Positions 34,266-44,053 of a stretch of DNA of 64,000 nt are shown piece by piece (position 1 is the first letter of the stretch; every line of letters begins with the position of its first letter). The DNA is taken from NCBI RefSeq assembly GCF_009831625.1, contig NZ_WUUS01000006.1:186001-250000 (forward strand), written 5' to 3'. The translations under genes and the position numbers were made by a program. The stretch comes from Halobaculum saliterrae. Lineage in GTDB: Archaea > Halobacteriota > Halobacteria > Halobacteriales > Haloferacaceae. The notes beneath the pieces were generated by a model. The model was not told the origin of the DNA and did no database searches. It saw only the letters and a list, made by a program, of their open reading frames with translations.

Positions 34266-35564
34266 TCAGATCGCCTCCAGGAACGAGTCGAACGCGCCGC
34301 TCTCGGGGTGGACGTGCGCGTACGTGCCGAGCGTTCGGTGTTCGGTCAGCCCGTCCATCCCCTCCGCGATCCCGTCGCCGCGGACGACCTCGAACGCGAA
34401 GCGGGCGTCGTCGGCCACCTCTGCCGAGGAGTAGTGGAACTCGTGGCCCCGACGGGTCTCGCCCGCCCGGGCGGTGAGCGTGTCGCCGCGGGCGCGGAGC
34501 TCGACGTGATCGAGCGCCTGATACCGGTCGTGCATCCGCACGTCCGCCGGGAGGACGCCGGCCATCCCGTGGGTGTCGCCGTCGGCGGTCGTCAACGTCT
34601 CCGCGAGCGCCATGAGCCCGCCGCACTCCCCGAGCACGGGGAGGCCATCGGCCGCCCGGTCCGCGAGGTCGTCGAGGGCGTCGCCGTCGGCGAGGTCGGG
34701 CGCGTGGAGCTCGGGGTAGCCCCCGGGCAGGTAGACGGCGTCGCAGTCGGGCAGCGCGTCGCCGCGGGTCGGCGCGAAGGTCGCGACCTCGGCGCGCTCC
34801 CGGAGGCGTTCGAGCGTCGCCGGGTAGCGGAACGCGAAGGCGGCGTCGTCGGCGACGGCGACCCGCTTCTCGGTCGACGGTCGCGGGTCGCGCCCGGGCG
34901 GTCGAGGCGGCGAGCGCGCGAGGTCGGCCAGCGCCTCGGCGTCGAGGTGCTCGGCGGCCGCATCGAGCGCCTCGGTGGGAAGCGGCGACTCCTCGCCCAT
35001 GTGGAGCCCGAGGTGGCGGTCGGGGATCTCCAGGTCCGGGTTCGGGGGGATCCGTCCGAGATAGGCCATCCCCTCGGGCAGCGCGTCGCGGATCCCCTGC
35101 TCGTGGCGGCCGCCGTGGGCGCGCTGGGCGATCACGCCCGCGACCTCGATGTCCCGACCGGCATGGGCGGCGTACTCGCGGAAGCCCAGCGCCGTCGCGG
35201 CGACGCTCTCCATCCCCGCCTTCGCGTCGACGACGAGCACGACCGGGAGGTCGAGCGCCTCGGCGACCCGGGCCGTGCTGGAGCCGTCGCCGTCGTACAG
35301 ACCCATCACGCCCTCGACGATACACAGGTCGCCCTCGCCGCGATGGTAGTTCCGTCGGAGCCCCTCCTCGCCCTGCAGCCAGACGTCGAGCGTCCGCGAG
35401 GGGACGCCGGCCACGCGCTCGTGGTGGCTCGGGTCGATGAAGTCCGGGCCGGCCTTCGCCGGCTGGACCGCGTGGCCGGCGGCGTCGAGCGCCCGGATCG
35501 TCGCCAGCGTCGCGACGGTCTTGCCCACGCCGGAGGCGGTGCCGCCGAGGACGAACCCCCTCAC
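34266..35564 (-). CDS. cbiA: Cobyrinic acid a,c-diamide synthase
   Basis: 432 aa from GTG 35564, fixed by a GTGA overlap with the cobT-like stop. It amidates the a and c side chains of cobyrinic acid. N-terminal ATPase: [44 protein letters not shown]-terminal glutaminase: [26 protein letters not shown] with the nucleophilic Cys, and RGHEFHYS with the His. Standard length for the family. Confidence 0.93.
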   Translation of the reverse strand: MRGFVLGGTASGVGKTVATLATIRALDAAGHAVQPAKAGPDFIDPSHHERVAGVPSRTLDVWLQGEEGLRRNYHRGEGDLCIVEGVMGLYDGDGSSTARVAEALDLPVVLVVDAKAGMESVAATALGFREYAAHAGRDIEVAGVIAQRAHGGRHEQGIRDALPEGMAYLGRIPPNPDLEIPDRHLGLHMGEESPLPTEALDAAAEHLDAEALADLARSPPRPPGRDPRPSTEKRVAVADDAAFAFRYPATLERLRERAEVATFAPTRGDALPDCDAVYLPGGYPELHAPDLADGDALDDLADRAADGLPVLGECGGLMALAETLTTADGDTHGMAGVLPADVRMHDRYQALDHVELRARGDTLTARAGETRRGHEFHYSSAEVADDARFAFEVVRGDGIAEGMDGLTEHRTLGTYAHVHPESGAFDSFLEAI

Positions 35565-36619
35565 GGCTCCCCCTCCGGCGCCGTCCCCGCCCCCCCGGGC
35601 GGCTCCTCCGGCGTCCCCTCCGACGACTCGGTCCCCGCGAGCAGGCGGTCGTACACGTCGACGATCCGCTCGCGGAGGTCGGCCATCGACGCGGCCGACT
35701 CCCCGACGAGGCGGAGCGCCCCGCCCATGCCGACGCCCTCCTTCGCCTCGCCGGCGACGTACGCCGCCATCGCGGGATGGTCGACCCCGTCGAAGCCGGG
35801 GTCCGTGACGGTCAGGTCGACGCCAAGCGAGTCGGTCAGGCCGGCGATTCCGGCGGAGTCGTCCTCGGCGACGAACGACGTGGTCGCGAGCGTCAGCGGC
35901 GCGTCCACGCCGGCGTGGCGGACCAGCGCCGCGGCGGCCGCGAGCTGCGTTCCGCCGGCGAGCGTCACCGCCGTGCCCGACTCCACGGCGCCCGTCGTCA
36001 CCCCCGCGACCGCCGCGAGCACGGGGTCGCCGACGGCCGCGACCGCCCGGAGCGGGTCGCCGGCGGCGTCGCCGGCGGCGAACCCGCTGGCGTCCAGCCC
36101 CTCGGCGACGACCCGCCGCTTCAGGTCGAGGGGGTTCTCCGGCAGCGACGACGACACCGCCGGCTCCTCGTCCAGCGCGGTCAACACCCCGAGCGCGGTG
36201 GTCGTGCCGCCGGGGATCGTCTCCCCGATCACGATCCGGTCGTCCGGGAGCGCTCCCCCGAGTTCGCGCGCCCGCTCGTACGTCTCCCCGGCGCCGGGAA
36301 CCGCCGTCGGCTCCCGCACGTCCGCGCCGGGACCGTCGCCCACGTCGACAGTCGGCGCTCCCGTCCGGCCGGCGATGCCGGCGTCGACCGCGAGCACGTC
36401 GAAGCCGAGCAGTTCCCGCGCGGCGCGGGTCATCACGGCGGGCGTCGGACAGCCCGTCGGGCTCACGGGGACGACCGGCGCGAGCGTCGGCTCGCCGTGG
36501 GCCACGATGTCCAGGTCCGCCCCGGGCGTGTGTCGCATCAGCTCCGGGTCGGCGCCGGCCGCGCTGATCCCCGGCTCCGCCGCGGTCTCGGTCGTCCCGG
36601 CGACGAGGACGAGCCTCAC
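35561..36619 (-). CDS. cobT: CobT-family nicotinate-nucleotide phosphoribosyltransferase, archaeal type
   Basis: 352 aa, GTG start at 36619 ([20 protein letters not shown]). Related to bacterial CobT but of the archaeal subfamily: [69 protein letters not shown]. It would activate the lower-ligand base as alpha-ribazole phosphate; the real base in haloarchaea is not shown by the sequence. First gene of the operon, with a TATA candidate at about 36703-36710. Confidence 0.85.
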   Translation of the reverse strand: MRLVLVAGTTETAAEPGISAAGADPELMRHTPGADLDIVAHGEPTLAPVVPVSPTGCPTPAVMTRAARELLGFDVLAVDAGIAGRTGAPTVDVGDGPGADVREPTAVPGAGETYERARELGGALPDDRIVIGETIPGGTTTALGVLTALDEEPAVSSSLPENPLDLKRRVVAEGLDASGFAAGDAAGDPLRAVAAVGDPVLAAVAGVTTGAVESGTAVTLAGGTQLAAAAALVRHAGVDAPLTLATTSFVAEDDSAGIAGLTDSLGVDLTVTDPGFDGVDHPAMAAYVAGEAKEGVGMGGALRLVGESAASMADLRERIVDVYDRLLAGTESSEGTPEEPPGGAGTAPEGEP

Positions 36620-36699
36620 GTCCGGGCCTCCGGCGGTCCGGGGGAGCCCGTCCCGCGTTCGATCGCCGATGACTGGTGCATGTCAGTAGGAGACGCGGC

Positions 36700-36715
36700 G
36701 CCCAGTATAACAATT
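36700..36715 (-). promoter_or_regulatory. Promoter of the cob operon
   Basis: On the minus strand, TTATACTG (36703-36710) is the only TATA-like element upstream of cobT. Transcription would start near 36678, giving a leader of about 60 nt. No cobalamin riboswitch-like structure is visible in that leader. Confidence 0.5.
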
Positions 36716-36746
36716 GTGAGTGCGTTAGAACAACTCCGATTGACCC

Positions 36747-36785
36747 CCGTCGCGACGGGTCGCGAGCCGCCCTGTCGCGGCTCGC
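36747..36785 (-). terminator. Hairpins directly after btuD
   Basis: GCGAGCCGC and GCGGCTCGC pair around CCTGTC (36762-36785), touching the btuD stop, preceded on the plus strand by the perfect palindrome CCCGTCGCGACGGG (36747-36760). Position and symmetry suggest a 3'-end structure of the btuCD message. Confidence 0.45.
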
Positions 36786-37663
<878 letters not shown>

Positions 37664-37667
<4 letters not shown>

Positions 37668-38803
37668 AGGTCGTACACCTCCCGCGTCCGCAGCAGGTAC
37701 AGGAAGAAGGGCGCGCCGGCGGCGGCGGTGACGATGCCGACGGGAAGCTCCGCGACGCCCGAGCGCGCGAACGTGTCGGCGGCGACGAGGAAGCTCCCGC
37801 CCGCGAGCGCGCTGGTGGGCAGGAGCACGCGGTGGTCCGGGCCGACGAGCAGGCGGACGCCGTGGGGAACGATGAGGCCGACGAAGCCGATGACGCCCGA
37901 GACGGCGACGGCCGCGCCGGTCAACACCGACGAGACGGCCAGCAGGACGCGCTTGCTCCGCTCGGCGTCGACGCCGAGCGCGACGGCGTCCGTCTCCCCG
38001 AGCAGGAGCACGTTCAGGTCGCGGGCGTACGCGAACAACACGAGCGTCAGCGCGGGGACGACCACGGCGACGGCGGCCACCTCCGACCAGCTCGCGCCGC
38101 TGAGGTGGCCCATCAGCCAGTACGTCACCCGGCGGATCGACTCCCCCGAGTGGAGCAGGAGGTACGACACCACCGCCCCCAGAAACGTCTGCACGGCAAC
38201 GCCCGCCAGCAGCAGCGTCGCCACGGGCGTGCGGCCGTCGCGGCTGGCGATCAGGTACACGCCGAAGCCCGCGACGAGCGCGCCACAGAAGGCGGCGATC
38301 TGGAGCCCGGCGCCGCCGGCCAGGAGCGGCCGGAGCGGCCCGAGCAGCGCCAGCACTCCCGCGGGCGCGACGATCCACGAGACGGCGCCGACCGCCGCGC
38401 CCGAGGAGACGCCGATGATCCCCGGGTCAGCCATCGGGTTGCGGAAGAAGCCCTGCATCACCGTGCCGGCGGACGCGAGGCCGACCCCGACGAACGCCGC
38501 CAGCAGGATCCGGGGGAGCCGAACCCGCATGACGATCGCCTCCTGTGTGCTCGACACCGGGAACGCGAACGGGTGCGCGAACTCGACGCGGAGGGGGAGG
38601 CCGGCGGTCAACGGCCCGCCGTCGACGGCGGTGGCGGTCCACTCGACGCCCACCGGGACCGCGACGGCGTTGGCGACGACGGCCACCACGGTCCCGGCGG
38701 GGATCGACACCGGTCCGATGCCGGCGCTCACCGTTACGACCCCGAGGAGGAGCGCGAACAGGGCGGCGGAGTAGCCGGCGGTGCGGCGCCAGACGCGTGT
38801 CAC
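37664..38803 (-). CDS. btuC: Cobalamin ABC transporter permease
   Basis: 379 aa from GTG 38803 (MTRVWRRTAGYSAALFALLL). About ten membrane helices of the FecCD/BtuC family: RLPRILLAAFVGVGLASAGT, VMQGFFRNPMADPGIIGVSS (the RNPLAxPxxLGxxxGA motif), and GFVGLIVPHGVRLLVGPDHR. A further ATG-initiated frame to 39034 overlaps btuF on the other strand and is rejected. The GTG is 28-36 bp from the shared TATA element, so a leaderless transcript is likely. Confidence 0.92.
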
Positions 38804-38830
38804 GAACGCAACCGCGCTTTTGGTAGGTAA

Positions 38831-38840
38831 GTATTTATTG
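38831..38840. promoter_or_regulatory. Shared TATA element of btuC and btuF
   Basis: GTATTTATTG is TATA-like on both strands (TATTTATT forward, AATAAATAC reverse). It lies about 23-30 bp from GTG 38862 (btuF) and about 28-36 bp from GTG 38803 (btuC), so a single element can place both leaderless starts. The 58-bp divergent region leaves no room for separate promoters. Confidence 0.6.
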
Positions 38841-38861
38841 TCCTGTCGGCTTCCTCGCGGT

Positions 38862-40079
38862 GTGAACGGACGACGGACACGGACACTTGTGATAGCACTG
38901 CTCGTCGTGCTCGCGGGCGCCGTCCCGGCGGTCGGCGCCGCCGCGGCGACCGCGGGCCCGGCACACGCGGGAGCGACGGGAGCCGACGCGGCCGCCACCG
39001 CTGGCGACGACGCCGTCGCGGCCTCGCGGACCACGCAGGCGGACTGCGGGTTCCCCTACTCAGCCACGGACGCGACGGGGACCGACGTGACGATCGAGGA
39101 GCGTCCCGAGCGGATCACGACGCTGAATCCCAGCGCGGCCCAGACGATGTGGGAGATCGGCGGCGAGGACCAGGTGGTCGGCGTGAGCCAGTTCGCGCTG
39201 TACCTCGAGGGCGCCGACTCGCGCACGAACGTCTCCGCGTCGGGCTTCGGCGTGAGCGTGGAGAAGGTCGTGGGCACGAACCCCGACCTCGTGCTCGCGC
39301 CGAACGCCAGTTCCCGCGAGACCGTCCAGGCGCTTCGCGACGCCGGGGTGACGGTGTTCCACTTCTCCGGAGCGACGACGATCGAGGACGTCCGCGAGAA
39401 GACGACGCTCATCGGTCGGCTCACCGGCAACTGTGAGGGCGCCGCCGAGGCGAACGCGTGGATGGACGCGAACGTCGAGACCGCCCGCGAGGCGACCGCG
39501 GACGCCGAGGACAGGCGGGTGCTGTACCCGCTCGGCGGCGGCTACATCGCCGGCAGCGAGACGTTCATCTCGGCGATGATCGACACCGCCGGCGGCGCGA
39601 ACGTCGCCGCCGAGCGCGACCTGACCGGCTACCCGCAGATCAACGACGAGGTCGTCCTCGAACTGGCGCCCGACTACCTCGTCGTCACCGGCTACTCGTC
39701 GTACCTCCTCGGGGAGGAGCCGTACGCGAGCACGCCGGCGGTGCAGAACAACAACACGGTTCGGGTGAACCGCAACTGGATGAACCAGCCCGCCCCCCGC
39801 TCGGTCGTCATGGGCGTGCGGACGCTGACCGAGGGCTTCCACCCCGAGGCGGCCGCCGAGGCCGACTTCCAGACGCGCGAGGAGGCGGTCGCCGCGATGG
39901 GGACCGAGACGCCGACCGCGACCGAGAGCCAGCCGATCACCGACACGGCGACCGAGACGACGCCGGAGACGCGGACGACCAGCGCCGGGGCGACCGCCGC
40001 CTCCGGGCCGGGATTCGGCGTCGCGCTCGCGGTGCTGGCGGTGCTGGGATCGGCGCTGTTGGCGCGTCGCGAGCGGTAA
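38862..40079 (+). CDS. btuF: Cobalamin-binding protein with PGF-CTERM anchor
   Basis: 405 aa from GTG 38862. Signal peptide TRTLVIALLVVLAGAVPAVG, then a low-complexity Ala/Thr stretch, then a class III binding-protein domain (about 85-345): RITTLNPSAAQTMWEIGGED, VVGVSQFALYL, NPDLVLAPNASS, ELAPDYLVVTGYSS. A Thr/Glu-rich linker leads to SGPGFGVALAVLAVLGSALL and ARR, a PGF-CTERM signal. It captures corrinoids outside the cell and delivers them to BtuCD. It is anchored through ArtA rather than by a lipobox, unlike the ZnuA-like protein in the same window. Three or more N-X-S/T sequons are present. Confidence 0.9.
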   Translation: MNGRRTRTLVIALLVVLAGAVPAVGAAAATAGPAHAGATGADAAATAGDDAVAASRTTQADCGFPYSATDATGTDVTIEERPERITTLNPSAAQTMWEIGGEDQVVGVSQFALYLEGADSRTNVSASGFGVSVEKVVGTNPDLVLAPNASSRETVQALRDAGVTVFHFSGATTIEDVREKTTLIGRLTGNCEGAAEANAWMDANVETAREATADAEDRRVLYPLGGGYIAGSETFISAMIDTAGGANVAAERDLTGYPQINDEVVLELAPDYLVVTGYSSYLLGEEPYASTPAVQNNNTVRVNRNWMNQPAPRSVVMGVRTLTEGFHPEAAAEADFQTREEAVAAMGTETPTATESQPITDTATETTPETRTTSAGATAASGPGFGVALAVLAVLGSALLARRER

Positions 40080-40121
40080 CTCTCCACGAGTTTTATCTTC
40101 CCCTGCCGGGACCGCTCTCCC

Positions 40122-40571
40122 ATGAGCGCGAGCCCCGCTGAACGCCTCCGAGAGAACGCCACCGGCATCGTGAGCACGGCCGTCACCGGGATCTGGCTCG
40201 CGGCCCTGTTCACCGGGCAGAGCTGGTGGCTCGCGGCGCTGCTGTTCGGCTACATCGTCGTCGTCCCGATAACCGCGATGCTGTTCGGCGACGAGGACGA
40301 CATCGAGGAGTGGTGGGACGAGGAGGCGAAGGGCGTCGAGGGACTCGACGACGCCGACCGGGGGACCGATGCCCGCCCCGAGGACCCGCCGGCCGACCCC
40401 GACACGCGCGACGCCCTCGAGACCCTCCGCGACCGCTACGCCCGCGGCGAGCTCACCGACGAGCAGTTCGAGCGCAAGCTCGACCGGCTGCTGGAGACGG
40501 AGTCGCTGGAGGACGTGGAGGACCGGTCCGAGCGCGCCGACCGGGAACGGCCGGAGACCGAGCGGGAGTAG
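40122..40571 (+). CDS. SHOCT-domain membrane protein
   Basis: 149 aa. Two hydrophobic segments (about residues 15-55: VSTAVTGIWLAALF and WWLAALLFGYIVVVPITAML), an acidic linker, then a SHOCT domain at about 97-126: ALETLRDRYARGELTDEQFE, RKLDRLLETE. A charged coiled tail follows. GTTTTATC lies 27 bp upstream as TATA box. The family is common in haloarchaea; SHOCT is a short oligomerisation motif and the function is unknown. Confidence 0.85.
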   Translation: MSASPAERLRENATGIVSTAVTGIWLAALFTGQSWWLAALLFGYIVVVPITAMLFGDEDDIEEWWDEEAKGVEGLDDADRGTDARPEDPPADPDTRDALETLRDRYARGELTDEQFERKLDRLLETESLEDVEDRSERADRERPETERE

Positions 40572-40661
40572 CGCGCCGGTCGCGGCCGCGGCCGTGGTTC
40601 CCGGCCGGGGGTCTCGGCCGCCGATAGCACCCTTTTTCCGCGCGGACGCCGGCCCTCCGGT

Positions 40662-40943
40662 ATGGTCGAGAACGTCCTCTACCCCGCGTACTTCGACGCC
40701 GCCGTCTCCCGCGCCGAGGGGCGCCGCGTCCCCGAGGACCTCGCGGTGGCGGAGCCGACGGTCGACGAGATCGCGCAGGCCGTCCAGCAGGTCGGCTACG
40801 ACGCGAGGATCGAACGGGACACGACGTACAGCCGGGAGTACGAGCCCCGCGGACGCGTCGTCGTCACGGGAACCGACGAGACGGCTAAGAACGACCTCGT
40901 GCAGGCGGTGGGCGCCTACCTCGGCGTCATCCGCGGGGACTGA
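40662..40943 (+). CDS. srp19: Signal recognition particle protein SRP19
   Basis: 93 aa. Archaeal SRP19: [40 protein letters not shown], then a basic loop and RGRVVVTG. It binds the tips of 7S RNA helices 6 and 8 and promotes SRP54 binding. Length is typical. It is followed 20 bp later by gar1, a common pairing in haloarchaea. Confidence 0.93.
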   Translation: MVENVLYPAYFDAAVSRAEGRRVPEDLAVAEPTVDEIAQAVQQVGYDARIERDTTYSREYEPRGRVVVTGTDETAKNDLVQAVGAYLGVIRGD

Positions 40944-40963
40944 CGCGTCGCCGTGGTGGCCAG

Positions 40964-41194
40964 ATGAAGCGCGTCGGCGAGGTCGTTCGAACCGCACAGG
41001 GGCTCGCGGTCGTGCGCGTCCCCGAGGACGCCGAGCCCGCGCACGTCGGCAGCGAGGTCGTCGACGAGTCGCTCTCGACGGTCGGGCGCGTCGTCGACGT
41101 GTTCGGCCCGGTCGAGCGCCCCTACGTCGCTGTGTCGCCGACCGACCGCTCGCGGTTGACGGGGCTCCTCGGCACGAAGCTGTACGCGCGGTAG
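40964..41194 (+). CDS. gar1: H/ACA RNP component Gar1
   Basis: 76 aa beta-barrel protein: KRVGEVVRTAQGLAVVRVPE, then VGSEVVDESLSTVGRVVDVF, then GPVERPYVAVSP. It is part of the guide-RNA pseudouridylation complex with Cbf5, Nop10 and L7Ae. It lies 20 bp downstream of srp19, probably in the same message. Confidence 0.92.
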   Translation: MKRVGEVVRTAQGLAVVRVPEDAEPAHVGSEVVDESLSTVGRVVDVFGPVERPYVAVSPTDRSRLTGLLGTKLYAR

Positions 41195-41285
41195 GCGGCG
41201 CCGGTCGAGGACCGCCTCTCCCCGTCACCGCCCCGCCGTCGTCCCGTCAGGCTTTACCTGCGGCGTCGCGAACCTCGCTTCAACG

Positions 41286-42803
41286 ATGGCACGAGCAGCC
41301 GAACGGGCCGAGTTGGTGCCCGTCATCGGGCTGGAGGTCCACGTCCAGCTCGAGACGGACACCAAGATCTTCTGCGGGTGTTCCACCGACCCCGTCGAGG
41401 AGGAGGAGCCCAACACGCGCGTCTGTCCCACCTGTCTCGGGCTCCCCGGAGCCCTCCCCGTGCTCAACGAGGCGGCCGTCGAGGCCGCCGTCAAGGTGGG
41501 GAAGGCGCTCGACGCCGACATCCCCGAGGAGACCCGGTTTCACCGGAAGAACTACTACTACCCCGACCTCCCGAAGAACTTCCAGATCACCCAGTACGAC
41601 GCGCCGCTGTGTGCCGACGGGGAGCTGGAGTTCTCCCACGAGGGCGAGCGCCGCACCGTCAGCGTCCGCCGCGCCCACCTCGAGGAGGACCCCGGGAGCC
41701 TGCGCCACGTCCGCGAGGGGCCGGCCGATCTCGACGTGCGCACCACCTCCGTCGACCGCGCGGACTACTCGCTGGTCGACTACAACCGCGCGGGCACGCC
41801 GCTGATGGAGGTCGTCACCGAGCCCGACTTCCGCGACCCGAAGGAGGTGCGAGCCTTCCTGGAGAAGCTCGAGGAGGTGCTGGAGTACCTCGGCGTGTTC
41901 GACGCCGGCCGCGACGGCAGCCTCCGCATCGACGCGAACCTCTCGATGATCGAGGCGAGCGAGGTCGGCGACGACGGCGACATCGACGACGGCGTCCTCG
42001 AGTCCGCGAACCGGACGGAGGTCAAGAACATCTCCAGCCACAAGGGCGCCGAACAGGCGCTCAGCTACGAGCGGAACCGGCAGGAGAACCTCATCAAGCG
42101 CGACAAGGCCGTCGAACAGGAGACGCGCCACTTCAACGAGACGCACGGCAACACCGTCTCGATGCGCTCGAAGGAGGAGGAGAAGGACTACCGCTACTTC
42201 GGGGAGGCCGACCTGCCCGCGCTGCAGGTGTCCGACTGGAAGGAGCGCATCGCCATCCCGGAGCTGCCGGACGCGCGCCGCGAGCGCTTCCGCGGGGAGT
42301 ACGGCCTCGACGCGGAGGCGGCCTCGAAGCTCACCTCCCGCAAGGCCGTCGCCGACTTCTACGAGGACGTCGCCGAACAGTTCGACCCGGACCTCGCCGC
42401 CGCGTGGGTCGCAGACACCCTGCTCGGGGAGCTGAACTACCGCGACATGGCGATCGAGGACGTGACCGACCGGCTCGACGAGTTCACCCGGCTGATCGAG
42501 CTCGTCGACGCCGAGGAGGTCACCACGAAGAACGCCGAGGAGGTCGTCCTCCGCACGATGCTCGACGAGGGACTGGGTCCCGACGAGGTCATCGAGCGCG
42601 AGGGACTGGGAACCGCCGACGACGACGAGGTCGCGACGGCGGTCGCGGAGGCGATCGAGGAGAACCCCGACGCGGTCGACGACTACCACGCCGGCGAGGG
42701 CGGCGCGATCAACTTCCTCGTCGGGCAGGTGATGCAGAAGACGGGGGGCTCGGCCGACCCCGGCGACGTGAACGGGATGTTGCGCGAGCGGCTGGACGAG
42801 TAG
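41286..42803 (+). CDS. gatB: Asp/Glu-tRNA(Asn/Gln) amidotransferase subunit B
   Basis: 505 aa. LVPVIGLEVHVQLETDTKIF, then C-x-C...C-x-x-C (FCGCSTD, VCPTCLGLPGALPVLNEAAV) for zinc, KNYYYPDLPKNFQITQYDAP, and HLEEDPGS; C-terminal YqeY-like tail with INFLVGQVMQKTGG. GatB carries the kinase step of GatCAB, converting Asp-tRNA(Asn) and possibly Glu-tRNA(Gln). A non-discriminating AspRS is encoded at 61095. Single gene with a weak TATA-like GGCTTTACC about 35 bp upstream. Confidence 0.95.
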   Translation: MARAAERAELVPVIGLEVHVQLETDTKIFCGCSTDPVEEEEPNTRVCPTCLGLPGALPVLNEAAVEAAVKVGKALDADIPEETRFHRKNYYYPDLPKNFQITQYDAPLCADGELEFSHEGERRTVSVRRAHLEEDPGSLRHVREGPADLDVRTTSVDRADYSLVDYNRAGTPLMEVVTEPDFRDPKEVRAFLEKLEEVLEYLGVFDAGRDGSLRIDANLSMIEASEVGDDGDIDDGVLESANRTEVKNISSHKGAEQALSYERNRQENLIKRDKAVEQETRHFNETHGNTVSMRSKEEEKDYRYFGEADLPALQVSDWKERIAIPELPDARRERFRGEYGLDAEAASKLTSRKAVADFYEDVAEQFDPDLAAAWVADTLLGELNYRDMAIEDVTDRLDEFTRLIELVDAEEVTTKNAEEVVLRTMLDEGLGPDEVIEREGLGTADDDEVATAVAEAIEENPDAVDDYHAGEGGAINFLVGQVMQKTGGSADPGDVNGMLRERLDE

Positions 42804-42892
42804 CCGTCGCCGCCGCCGACGCGACGGCGCGCGTTCCTGCGGTCCTCCCATCCGACCCCACACTCAAGCCGCCGGCCCGCGACGGTCGTCCC

Positions 42893-43501
42893 ATGTCCGA
42901 ACGCACGGTGTTCTCGATGGACGAACGGATGGACAGAGCGACCGCCGCGGCGCTCCTGCGGGGGATCGCCGCCGACCTCGCCGCCGGCGACGACCTCCGC
43001 CTCGGCGAGGGGGACGACGCCACGAGCGTCCCGCTCCCCGACGCGATGGACGTCGAGGTCGACCTGGAGACGGACGGGGAGGACGACGAGACGGAGCTGG
43101 AGGTCGAGTTCGAGTGGTCTGGAAGCGACGTGACCGACGGCGAGACGACCGCCACGAGCGAGCGCGACGAGGGGGCCGTGGCCGGCGAGAGCGACGAGGC
43201 CGACCCCGTGGACGCATCCGGGTCGACCGACGACGGGGAGGCGCCCGGGATCGCGGCGACGGACCCGGAGGACCTCCCGGCGGAGGCCGTCCCGGCGCCC
43301 GACGCCGCGCCCCCCGTCTCGCTCGCGCGCTTCGAACTGTACCGCGACCGGGCCGACGAGTGGCGCTGGCGGCTCGTCCACCGCAACGGCAACATCGTCG
43401 CCACGAGCGGCGAGGGCTACAGCTCCGACCGCGCCGCCCGGCGGGGGATGCAGAGCGTGGTGCGCAACGCGCCCGACGCGGCGGTCCTCCGCGAGGAGTA
43501 G
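42893..43501 (+). CDS. Amphi-Trp plus YegP/HVO_2922-like fusion protein
   Basis: 202 aa. Residues 1-80 resemble the amphi-Trp domain (ERMDRATAAALLRGIAADLA, DDATSVPLPDAMDVEVDLET, ELEVEFEWSG). A very acidic linker of about 55 residues follows. Residues about 140-200 match the DUF1508/YegP-like HVO_2922 family: FELYRDRADEWRWRLVHRNG, NIVATSGEGYSSDRAARRGM. Both domains normally occur as separate small proteins in haloarchaea; functions are unknown. Start 42893 is the first ATG in frame after gatB. Confidence 0.8.
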   Translation: MSERTVFSMDERMDRATAAALLRGIAADLAAGDDLRLGEGDDATSVPLPDAMDVEVDLETDGEDDETELEVEFEWSGSDVTDGETTATSERDEGAVAGESDEADPVDASGSTDDGEAPGIAATDPEDLPAEAVPAPDAAPPVSLARFELYRDRADEWRWRLVHRNGNIVATSGEGYSSDRAARRGMQSVVRNAPDAAVLREE

Positions 43502-43507
43502 CCCGGA

Positions 43508-43993
43508 CTACATCCCGCCGTCGTCGGCGTCTCGGGTCGTCATGACGATCCCGCTGAACAGCATCAACACCGCGAGCGCGACCATGCCGAGGTCCCAGCC
43601 CATCCCGGCGGTCGCGGTCGAGCCCATGTCGCCCATGGACCCCATTCCGCCTTCCATGCCGCCTGCCATCCCCATTCCACCCACCGTTCCGGTCCCCCCG
43701 AGCGCTTGAAGCAGCAGCATCACGAGCGAGTACGCGATCATCAGCGGCCCGCTGGCGCTCCCGAGCCGCTCGGCCGCCGGCGTCAACAGGACCACGCCGT
43801 GCACCACGACGACGACGCCGATCGCGATCATCACCCAGCCCGCGATCCCGAGCCCGGTCGTTCCCATCGTTCCGCCGGACCCCATCATCGCATCCGACCC
43901 CATCGTCCCGCCGGCGGTCGCGGACACCAGCGAGTACACGCCGGAGGTGATCGCGATCGCTGCGCCGTACAGCCGGGTCGTCGATCCGTTCAT
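43508..43993 (-). CDS. Met/Gly-rich small membrane protein
   Basis: 161 aa from ATG 43993 (MNGSTTRLYGAAIAITSGVY). Four hydrophobic helices are interrupted by two Met/Gly-rich loops (TMGSDAMMGSGGTMGTTG and GMGMAGGMEGGMGSMGDMG). Met-rich loops can bind copper(I), but no Cys or His cluster supports a metal role strongly. It converges with the fusion gene at 43501 (6-bp gap). I do not recognise a characterised family. Confidence 0.7.
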   Translation of the reverse strand: MNGSTTRLYGAAIAITSGVYSLVSATAGGTMGSDAMMGSGGTMGTTGLGIAGWVMIAIGVVVVVHGVVLLTPAAERLGSASGPLMIAYSLVMLLLQALGGTGTVGGMGMAGGMEGGMGSMGDMGSTATAGMGWDLGMVALAVLMLFSGIVMTTRDADDGGM

Positions 43994-44053
43994 GTCCTCC
44001 AGTTCAGGTGCCACCCGCTTGGATACACCGGCCGCAGCGACGGGAATCTCGGA

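Noticed and set aside
33507-36689. Plus-strand frame of over 1000 codons across cbiB-cobT
   Set aside because: Ser/Ala/Pro/Arg-rich shadow; the minus strand carries four overlapping cobalamin genes with intact motifs.
36620-36785. Cobalamin riboswitch upstream of cobT or btuD
   Set aside because: No B12-box-like conserved core or multi-stem fold; the region holds a TATA box and simple palindromes.
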